DNA of 28,378 nucleotides from IMG/VR virus record IMGVR_UViG_3300028829_000677, positions 1 to 28,378 of that record; one strand, 5' to 3'. The number at the start of each line of letters is the position of its first letter. Positions within the stretch are counted from its first letter, which is position 1. A program made the position numbers and the translations under genes. Positions 17,001 through 23,300 of this stretch are shown here, piece by piece. Source of the stretch: a virus. A model generated the notes under the pieces. That model did no database searches. It saw only the letters and a list, made by a program, of their open reading frames with translations, and was not told the origin of the DNA.

Positions 17001-17388
17001 TGTGACTTATACTGATTGGAAAGTACTTACAGCAGGTAACTACACAGCGCGTTACTTTAAGTTTAAAGTAGAGGCTACTGTAGAATCAACAAACAACGTT
17101 ATTACATTTACAGAACTTGGCATTAATGTTGACAAGAAAGACCTTGTACAATCTGACGAAGTTTCTGTACCAGCCTCTGGATCAACTAGTGTTACCTTTA
17201 CAAACGCTTTCTATGGTGGCGTAGGTGGCTCTACTGTTCCCCGCATTGGTACAGGCGTTATCAGTGGCTCAAGTGGTGATACAGTCGTAGTAACAAATCT
17301 AACAAAAACAGGAATGGACTTACAAGCCTTTAACAGTTCTGGCACACAAGTGGTTAGAACAGTTCATTATCAGGCTATAGGTCAGTAA
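14059..17388 (+). CDS. Tail tip attachment protein (lambda J-like) with fibronectin-type domains
   Basis: A 1109-residue tip protein. I choose ATG 14059, which overlaps the upstream stop (TAATG) and has GGGGA about 8 bases upstream, over ATG 14044. Residues 4-20 form a hydrophobic helix (VEILVVAQIVLTVASI). Next come the VYGKQMVGGVHNNP segment and a hub-like domain to about residue 550, including ANYPYHAKAKAEQIVRASRAQ-like order typical of Phage_tail_3/J proteins. Three fibronectin type III-like domains lie around 575-890. The C-terminal ~75 residues (SGSTSVTFTNAFYGG ... VRTVHYQAIG) resemble the small beta-sandwich found at the ends of many phage receptor-binding proteins. It likely contacts the receptor and triggers DNA ejection. 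Confidence 0.88.
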   Translation: MTGVEILVVAQIVLTVASITYQQIQANKAKKAADKNRGFRFTVGGEATTAPVVYGKQMVGGVHNNPIVSSDYEHAAIDAGGTEFSRQLASSIDGKKNEYLFIQLALAAEGLNDFKHLNVNSKPFTHRDFKGKRKGHRIHAYKDGLSSGTDSMAAANGYPTTNNFTGFANAHAAFRLDRKNSQYNGIPNLQFFVEGKKLKYVSVTNTLVSTERYDGNTDSGCTNHNIGNNPAYVLLDYLMNANHGAGVPESEIDLPSFRASAIVCDTTVATGKSVAGRVNGSLPVELAGSLPDPDGNSGLEDKILKVGDVYYEWTKTGGSFDRESSLEGEWNVVTLPTRDVPLYECNISLDTQETVRDNINKILSTMDFAELTWNSEGKYQLSVNYPTNQTELEALVDPSHVFGDEDIVRDSFDIGFYTANERFNQFTISFRNEHEDFNQDSITWPARTSSVYTTYLDDDNGVFLNGSDTIDGITDPYHAKAKAEQIVRASRAQNSVSFVLNKAGLTVEPGDLIKVTCSVAGVTDEIYRVQAISITSDFNCKIEAYSFSWDFLAWNVGDGAVNAPGAERDFVEFKVDDVENVAYVAGSDTSDYNIGKLTWDFPTDFNAEKVKIYQKLSSASDYVYIGETQADEFFIPFLENGTYDFELESVSPLGSVNDGVELTNVSVTNEPEEVANIVAAEELYYTNVAAGVKSKLIINWDSPTSGVAPLLFRVSIKPAADSTYVHVLDVGKGSTNEAEIFDLEAGIYDIKIETVSFRGIVSTGVILRKTVAGKSTLPSDPTGFTGNLNGENISLSWNLPTANNDLDVVYGGSSQIRYSSSTDGSASWESSVTLVESLAGAVTNKTVPTLPGTYLIKFEDSSGNLSANAATFISTFIDPNFNVVTTVDENTGGFTGTKTNCSVVSGDLVLNSGQTEMTYEFANTVNLNESTIVRLTPDFNAVATQRNQAMKDYTSIASVPRFAGSIEPAAITVYVKTSEDNVTYTDWKVLTAGNYTARYFKFKVEATVESTNNVITFTELGINVDKKDLVQSDEVSVPASGSTSVTFTNAFYGGVGGSTVPRIGTGVISGSSGDTVVVTNLTKTGMDLQAFNSSGTQVVRTVHYQAIGQ

Positions 17389-17399
17389 GGAGTTTTAAA

Positions 17400-17801
17400 A
17401 TGATTGCAGCACTAATTCCAGTGCTTGCTCCAATCGTGGGGGATCTAATTAAACGGATCGCCCCCGATCAGGACAAGAAAATTGACATTGAACGTGAATT
17501 AAATATTTCATTGCTAACTCATGCTAGTAAATTAGAAAGCATGAAAGGCGAAATTGTACTTGCAGAAGCAAAGTCTAAACATAGTATTACAGCTATGTGG
17601 CGACCAATTCTAATGCTAGTTATTGTTGCTATTATTGCAATTCAATATTTGTTCTTTCCCGTCATTAATCTATTCTATCCAGACCAAATGCTAATGATTG
17701 ATCTTCCAGAAGAACTTTGGAAGCTTCTACAGCTAGGTGTTGGTGGCTACATTGTAGGCCGCTCTGGTGAAAAGATGATGGGCAAATTTAAGGAGAAGTA
17801 A
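17400..17801 (+). CDS. Holin, 3TM / gene-transfer-agent type
   Basis: A 133-residue membrane protein. It has a hydrophobic N-terminus (residues 1-17), a charged middle, a W67-R68-P69 motif leading into a long hydrophobic segment (about 69-92), and a C-terminal LGVGGYIVGRSGEK motif (112-125). The WRP ... GGYxxGRSxEK combination is characteristic of the 3TM holin family (PF11351-like), known from alphaproteobacterial gene transfer agents and phages. It permeabilises the inner membrane to time lysis. A ribosome site (AAGGAG) lies upstream, and its stop abuts the endolysin ATG directly, forming the lysis cassette. Confidence 0.9.
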   Translation: MIAALIPVLAPIVGDLIKRIAPDQDKKIDIERELNISLLTHASKLESMKGEIVLAEAKSKHSITAMWRPILMLVIVAIIAIQYLFFPVINLFYPDQMLMIDLPEELWKLLQLGVGGYIVGRSGEKMMGKFKEK

Positions 17802-18341
17802 ATGAAACTTTCAAAGATGAAATTTGCTAAAGACCCCTTTCTAGAAAAGCCTAAACTAGAGGTTGAAGAAAAACCTGTTGGATTTAAGTTTAGCAAGCGT
17901 TCTAAAGACCGCCTTGAGGGTGTACACGAAGACCTAGTAGAGGTATGTGAACAGGCTTTAGCGCACTCTAAAGTAGACTTTGGTATTACCGAAGGTCTAC
18001 GTACTATCGAGCGTCAAGAAAAGCTTGTTGCTCAAAAGAAGTCTAAGACAATGCGTTCGCGCCATCTTACAGGCCACGCTATCGACATCGTTTGCTACGT
18101 AGACGGTAAAGTGTCTTGGGATATGAAGTACTACATCCAAGCAGCAGAAGCTTTCCACAAGGCTGCCGAAGAGCTTAAAGTAGAAGTTAAATGGGGCTGC
18201 GCTTGGCTTGCACCTCTAAACGACTATAAGTCAGCCAAGATTGCCCGTGAGCAGTATATCCGTGAGCGTAAACGTCAAGGGCGTAAACCATTCCAAGACG
18301 GACCTCACTTTGAACTTACGAGGCGTTGGTACCCCGAATAA
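17802..18341 (+). CDS. Endolysin, M15-family zinc peptidase
   Basis: A 179-residue peptidase that cleaves peptidoglycan cross-links. The M15 signature SxHxxGxAxD is at residues 86-95 with zinc ligands H88 and D95. The third zinc ligand is H169 in the DGPHFEL motif, with D166 nearby. Between W131-G132 and that motif lies an extra charged segment (about 134-163, including IAREQYIRERKRQGRKP) absent from short T5-type enzymes. No signal peptide is visible, so it depends on the holin. ATG 17802 directly follows the holin stop, with AAGGAGA upstream inside the holin gene. T5 and phage enzymes of this family are L-Ala-D-Glu or D-Ala carboxy/endopeptidases; which bond is cut here is not determined. 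Confidence 0.92.
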   Translation: MKLSKMKFAKDPFLEKPKLEVEEKPVGFKFSKRSKDRLEGVHEDLVEVCEQALAHSKVDFGITEGLRTIERQEKLVAQKKSKTMRSRHLTGHAIDIVCYVDGKVSWDMKYYIQAAEAFHKAAEELKVEVKWGCAWLAPLNDYKSAKIAREQYIRERKRQGRKPFQDGPHFELTRRWYPE

Positions 18342-18372
18342 AAAATATTAAAATAGAGGCCCATTATGATAT

Positions 18373-18405
18373 AAGAGACAGAAACTTACTTTCTGACAGT
18401 CTCTT
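18373..18405 (+). other. Nested hairpin in the lysis-head gap
   Basis: AAGAGAC pairs with GTCTCTT. Inside it, CAGAAA pairs with TTTCTG around a CTTAC loop (the two stems compete for one base). Confidence 0.6.
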
Positions 18406-18408
18406 GAC

Positions 18409-18444
18409 GAGGAACCTACTGGGATTACCCGGTAGGTTTTCCTC
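18409..18444. terminator. Strong hairpin, possible terminator of the lysis operon
   Basis: GAGGAACCTACTGGG and CCCGGTAGGTTTTCCTC pair over 15 bp with a 2-base bulge and one G-T pair, around an ATTA loop. It is followed by ACAAAAAAT and not by T's, so termination would be factor-dependent or use a phage-specific mechanism. Confidence 0.55.
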
Positions 18445-18464
18445 ACAAAAAATAGAGGCCCATA

Positions 18465-18527
18465 ATGAGGGGACCCCCTCACCCCTTTAAATATACCTTT
18501 AAATATATCCTAAAACATATACCTTGA
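18465..18527 (+). CDS. Possible 20-codon leader peptide
   Basis: An ATG at 18465 sits 6 bases after AGAGG inside the second 19-bp repeat and opens a 20-codon frame to TGA at 18525-18527. The first repeat offers only a two-codon frame (ATG ATA TAA). The peptide begins MRGPPHP and contains the tandem FKYxFKY imposed by the 12-bp DNA repeat. It may be chance. A regulatory leader for the portal transcript is conceivable. Confidence 0.2.
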   Translation: MRGPPHPFKYTFKYILKHIP

Positions 18528-18542
18528 TTGTTGTATGTTTTA
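18511..18542. promoter_or_regulatory. 9-bp inverted repeat upstream of the portal gene
   Basis: TAAAACATA (18511-18519) and TATGTTTTA (18534-18542) are perfect arms with a 14-base centre. The spacing fits either a dimeric repressor operator or an mRNA stem-loop, 39 bases before the portal start. Confidence 0.5.
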
Positions 18543-18580
18543 AGATGTATTTATCATTCACAACCAACATAGGTGACTAA

Positions 18581-20158
18581 ATGGCTTTATTACGTAAACC
18601 ATCTAATAACCGTAAGAGGTCTGTTGCTGATCCTAGTGACATTTATCATTCTTTAGCACCTCTATGGAAAAAGTCTCGTGCTATCCTTCAAGGGCAGTCT
18701 AACGTTAAGGCTCACGATGATCTTATCGATCGTTCATACGGAAACCTCTTGCTACCCTTCTCCCCTAGCATGACTCAGGCTCAGTATGACTTTTATCGTT
18801 CTGAAGCAGAACTCCCCGGACTTACTTCACAGTATGCTCGTGTGTTGATTAGTTCTCTTCTACGTAAGCGATCACAACTAACACTACCTGAAGAATTAAC
18901 TAACCTTGCAGCATCAGACCCTATGGAGTGGATTGAAACTAACTTTACTCTTGATGGTCGTTCTTTGTTCAACTTCCTAGACATGGCTTTATGGGAAGAA
19001 CTTCAGACATCTCGCGCTTGGGTTTATGTTGATTTTCCACAGGTATCAGACGAACAATTTTTTAATTTAACTCCTGAAGAGCGTGACACGGTAAACCCTT
19101 ATCCTGTACTTCTTAAGGCCGAGCATGTTATTAACTATCACACAAACATGCATCCGATTACTCGTAAGCGTACTCTTACACGGCTTGTTACTCGTTATGT
19201 TCGTGAAGATTACTCAAACAATCAGTGGCACCCAGATTATATTGACACTGTATGTGATCATTATCTTGATGACGAAGGTAAGCTAGTTCTGAACTATTAC
19301 CGTAAGAAAGATTCAACTCACGATGTTCAAGTCCTAAACGGTGATATTTCTCGTGAATATGCTGAGAGCGCCTCTGAATCAGGCTTTGAACTTTATGATA
19401 CCGTCTATCCAATGAAGTTTGGTGAACGCCTAGGTAAGATCCCTGCGTGGCCCCTTAACGGTCATATTGATCCTGTTGAGCCAGTTCTAATGCCTCTCAT
19501 CGATCGTGAAGCATCACTCTACAACAAAGTATCTCGTCGTAACCATCTACTGTATGGTGCAGCAACTTACACTCCTATTGTATCTTCTGATATGAGTGAC
19601 GAAGAGTTCGAGGAACTAGTTGGTGCTGGTCTCGGTACTTGGCTACGTGTACGTGCTGGTGAGTCAGTTAGTGTTCTAGAAACACCGACTTCTGCGCTAT
19701 CAGACATGGACCGTGCTATTGACAACACCGTTAATGAAATGGCTAAGATGGGTATTCGGATGCTTTCACCTGAACAAGCCGCTTCAGGTATTGCCTTAGA
19801 GATTCGTAACTCCTCACAGACAGCACAGCTTGGTACACTAAACGCTAAAGTATCTTCCACAATGGAATCAGTTATTGCTTTCATGCTTAACTGGAAATAC
19901 GGTACAGACTACAGTTCTCGTGATATTGAGTTCTCCTTATCAAGTGACTTCTCACCAATGGTAGGTGGTAACGAGTCTATGCGTCTAGTTTCAGAGTGGT
20001 ATCAGTCAGGACTTATTAGCCGTTCTACTTGGCTTAACATTGCTAAGTTCAACGATTTCCTTCCTGCTGACTATGATGATGAAGAAGCAATTCAAGAGAT
20101 TCAGACAGACCCGCTAACACAGCAGGTTCCTGATGATCAAGTAGATATTGAAGAATAA
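18581..20158 (+). CDS. Portal protein (DUF4055-like)
   Basis: A 525-residue portal, the dodecameric gate at the head vertex where the terminase docks and DNA passes. Evidence: the N-terminal segment with YGNLLLPFSPSMTQAQYDFYRSEA; SLFNFLDMALWEELQTSRAWVYVDFP at about 128-153; the DREASLYNKVSRRNHLLYGAATYTPI helix/strand; and a long helix after SPEQAASGIALEIRNSSQTAQLG. The pattern matches the DUF4055 portal family as I recall it. Length is typical. The acidic C-terminus (DPLTQQVPDDQVDIEE) is common in portals. Position before MuF, scaffold and capsid genes is the standard head order, which supports the call. Ribosome site AGGTGA precedes the ATG. Confidence 0.87.
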   Translation: MALLRKPSNNRKRSVADPSDIYHSLAPLWKKSRAILQGQSNVKAHDDLIDRSYGNLLLPFSPSMTQAQYDFYRSEAELPGLTSQYARVLISSLLRKRSQLTLPEELTNLAASDPMEWIETNFTLDGRSLFNFLDMALWEELQTSRAWVYVDFPQVSDEQFFNLTPEERDTVNPYPVLLKAEHVINYHTNMHPITRKRTLTRLVTRYVREDYSNNQWHPDYIDTVCDHYLDDEGKLVLNYYRKKDSTHDVQVLNGDISREYAESASESGFELYDTVYPMKFGERLGKIPAWPLNGHIDPVEPVLMPLIDREASLYNKVSRRNHLLYGAATYTPIVSSDMSDEEFEELVGAGLGTWLRVRAGESVSVLETPTSALSDMDRAIDNTVNEMAKMGIRMLSPEQAASGIALEIRNSSQTAQLGTLNAKVSSTMESVIAFMLNWKYGTDYSSRDIEFSLSSDFSPMVGGNESMRLVSEWYQSGLISRSTWLNIAKFNDFLPADYDDEEAIQEIQTDPLTQQVPDDQVDIEE

Positions 20159-20233
20159 AGTTGCATGGTAGGGTCGCTACCTACCCCAGACCGTAAGGAT
20201 AACGGTGACAGGCGCGGAGAGACGCGCACAAAC
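20159..20233 (+). other. Hairpin-rich leader between portal and tRNA
   Basis: Three short stems are visible: GGTAG/CTACC (about 20167-20181), CCGT/ACGG (about 20191-20206) and GCGCG/CGCGC around GAGAGA (about 20211-20226). They may help tRNA processing or act as transcript-end signals. No open reading frame fits. Confidence 0.35.
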
Positions 20234-20308
20234 GCCGGTTTAGCTGAGTTGGTTTAGCAGCTGATTTGTAATCAGCAGACGGGGGTCCGAATCCCTCAAC
20301 TGGCACCA
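20234..20308 (+). tRNA. tRNA-Thr(UGU), CCA encoded
   Basis: 75 bases fold as a complete cloverleaf. The acceptor GCCGGTT pairs with AACTGGC (one G-T). The D arm is GCT-GAGTTGGTTT-AGC. The anticodon stem GCTGA/TCAGC surrounds loop TTTGTAA, whose anticodon TGT reads ACA (Thr). The variable loop is AGAC. The T arm is GGGGG-TCCGAAT-CCCTC. The 3' end ACCA is encoded. It lies between the portal and MuF-RNAP genes on the same strand, so it must be processed out of the head transcript. ACA is a frequent Thr codon in the surrounding genes, so the tRNA may support late-gene translation. Confidence 0.95.
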
Positions 20309-20326
20309 CCACCCTTTAACTTCTCA

Positions 20327-20337
20327 GGAGAGAACTA
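20327..20337 (+). promoter_or_regulatory. Ribosome binding site shared by MuF-RNAP and connector genes
   Basis: GGAGAGAACTA directly before ATG 20338 is identical to the 11 bases before ATG 26691 (26680-26690). It fixes both starts and suggests matched, strong initiation. Confidence 0.75.
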
Positions 20338-23300
20338 ATGAGTGCTAATGATAAAGTCTTTGATAGGATCATTGACAACGCGGCTGATGTTCGCCTCTAT
20401 GAAGAGGGCGTCCAGCTGCAAAACAGGCGTATCGTTAAACGCCATAGAAAGAATTTAAGAGATCTTTTGCGCGGCGATGTACGTGCAGACGTAACCAAAG
20501 AAGTAAACCGCTTTGGTCGTGAGCTACTTGTACATCAGACAGGTTCCGTTAAGGAGCTTTCTACTGCTGCATTAGACTTCCACACAGACAACCTCAACAA
20601 AGAGGTAAGGAAATTTTATAAGACATCTCGTCCTCGTAGCAAAGAGCTACTAGCAGAAGTTACAGGTCCCTTAATTAAAGGTGACAAGTCAATTTCGAAG
20701 AATATTAGAAACATCTCTGCTGGTGAACTTGTTCGTATTCAGACCAAGGTTAAAGGCGGACTAGCTCGTGGTGCTGGTAAAAACGAGATTATACAAGACG
20801 TACTGAAGACAACTAAGTTAACCGAGCATCAAGCTAAAACGCTAACAAGGACTTCTATTACATCCACACAAAGTGCTGCCTTAAATAAAGTAGTACAACA
20901 GAACAAAGACATTATCTCTGGCTATGTGTTTACTGCTATTCTTGATAGCAGAACTAGTCCTACTTGTCAACACCATAACGGAAAGTTTTACGATGTAAAT
21001 GATGATAGGTTTGTCCCTCCATTACATTGGAACTGTCGTAGTACTCTTGTACCCGTAATTAAAAGCAAAGAAGATCTCCTCAAAGAAGACACTTCTAAGC
21101 TCAAAAAGAATAAACTTAAAGAAGCTAATGAACTAGACTTTAACGGTAAACCTACTAAACCACAAAGTTTTACTAACTGGTTACGAGGTCAGCCCTTAGA
21201 TATTAAGTCAAAGTTCTTAGGTGGTATGGAAAAGGCTAATCTGTTTGACACAGGTGCTTTAAAGGTTTCTGACTTTGTTACATCAAAAGGTAAGGGGTTA
21301 TCTATCTCTGCTCTACGCCGTAAAGCTGCTCAGATTACTTCTGTGTATCCTAACCGGCAAAAGGTAAGAGAAGTTAACCTAAAAGCCACTGCTAACACTC
21401 CTAACCAGCTTCTAAACAACCCTGCTAAAAAAGAAGAGCTAAGGAATCTTTTCCTACTAGACTCTGACGACTACAACCAGTCTATTGCTCTTACTGACTT
21501 TAAGGGTACATCCTTGGTTGGTAAGCAAGCTAGTCGTAGGCGAGTTAGTAATCAGTTTGATGAACGGAACTTCTCTGTTGATCCTATGACTGGTGAAGTT
21601 AAGAATAACCTACTGTATGACCCTGACTATACTCTGCTTCAGGAACGTACTGACTTTCTACGTAACTCTAAGCTTCTTTCCTCAGAACAAAAGAACTTTA
21701 TTGAAGACTTCGCAGGTTCTATTGAAGGTAAGGTTTCAGTAAACCAACAGACAGTTGTTACAGAAAACCTACGTGTTGTCTTTGAACGTTTTGCTAAAGA
21801 CAAGACTAAGTGGGATGATCTTGGGTCTATTGTTCGTGCTGAGAACCGCTTTGCTGTTCAGAACGTGTCAAGACTACTAGATACTCGTTCTCGTCAGCGT
21901 TCTTCAATGTTTTCCCGCTTTGCTACAGATGATACGCCTAAAGTTCAAATCATGGGTGACTACTACAGTCTTGATGACCTACAAAAGAACATGCTTAAAG
22001 ATCAGCGTTTCATTGATGGATGGCGTCAGAACGAAGGTCGTAAGTTAGCACGTAAAGTATACTTCTCTGGTAGAGCACCTTTAAAGACATACTTCAGAGG
22101 TTTAACTGAGAAGTACCCTACTAAAAAGCGTATTGTCAAAAAGCTAAAAGATAAAGCTACCCCCGGCTTCGTTAAGAAGTACAATGACTTCGTTAAGAAG
22201 CGCGGTGAACCTTCTGATGATTGGCTAGTAAGAACCTATGCAGCTGGTCGTGAAAAGGTAAGGCAAATACTTGATATTGAATTTTCTTTGGCTAAAAAGA
22301 AACCTAAACCCCTTATTGCAGATGACATGGCATTAAACGAAATATCCAAGGCTGCTAAACTTGTAGCAAGCGGTCAGTCAACCGACTATGACACTTTGGC
22401 TATTAACATCGGTAAGAAGTTTGATAAAGACGAGAAGTTCCTGGAACTCAACCCCTTTAAAAAGAATACTCTGCAAGACTATCACAAGGACGGTAGCCGT
22501 ATTCTTGATCTTATGGTTGACCAGAACCTTATTCGTACTAACTTCCGAGGTAAAGTCCGCAGGGGTGTTGTAGACGTTGACACAGGGCGCGCTTCTGGAT
22601 CTTGGGGAGATACACTCTCAAGAGAAGTTCAGGTCATTGACAAGGGTCTGCTAGAGCTTCAAAAAGCAGAACGCAGGGTTACTATTGCCAGGCGTTTAGG
22701 TAATGTCTCTGATAGAGACCGTCTTTATGCCAAGGCTAACAGTACAAACTACTTTGATGCCCGTGGTAAAGAAACTGGAGCCTCTATTGTTACTCGCCGT
22801 GCTTCGGCTACTTTCGATAAGAAGCAGGTTGATCGTGACTTCTCAAACATGCTTAATCAGGTTATGAACACTGAGTATGAAGTTGATAGTGAATACTTTG
22901 ACTTCATGGATAAGCTACTTCGCTTCCGTGACCCTCGTGGTAATGTTAAGAAGTATGACGAACTAAACGAATTCCGTCACCTTATCTTACAACGTGGTGA
23001 ACAGGGTTACGGCATGATGGCCACTGCCAAGTGGCACAGGCAACGGGGTAAACCTTTTAGAACTAACGCTCAGATTGATGGTCGTGGTCGTGTTTATCAC
23101 TCAGGTTACCTGACACCTACTGGTGGTGAGACTGTTCGACCCTTCCTTAACTCCGCTCGTAAGGTAAACTTCTCACCTAAAGCTCTCGATGAACTACGCA
23201 TTCAAACCGGAGCCATGATCGGACCCGGCACAGAGGCGCTCACAGAGGCAGGTAGGAGAGCCATCTTTGCTCGCAATGAGGCGAGGATACGGGAAGTAGG

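Larger units (their letters stand above)
18351..18468 (+). repeat. Pair of 19-bp direct repeats, AAATAGAGGCCCATWATGA
   Basis: Copies at 18351-18369 and 18450-18468 match at 18 of 19 bases and start 99 bp apart. Each holds an AGAGG followed, 6 bases later, by ATG. The copies could be promoters for a phage polymerase or leader ribosome sites. I did not find a third copy elsewhere in this window. Confidence 0.85.
18342..18580. promoter_or_regulatory. Regulatory intergenic region between lysis and head modules
   Basis: This is the longest non-coding gap in the window (239 bases). In order it contains: a 19-bp element (18351-18369), a nested hairpin (18373-18405), a strong 15-bp hairpin (18409-18444), a second copy of the 19-bp element (18450-18468), a 7-bp palindrome (18466-18481), a perfect 12-bp tandem repeat (18484-18507), a 9-bp inverted repeat (18511-18542), and the portal ribosome site (AGGTGA, near 18571). 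It probably ends lysis transcription and starts the head operon. Which RNA polymerase uses it is unknown. Confidence 0.7.
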
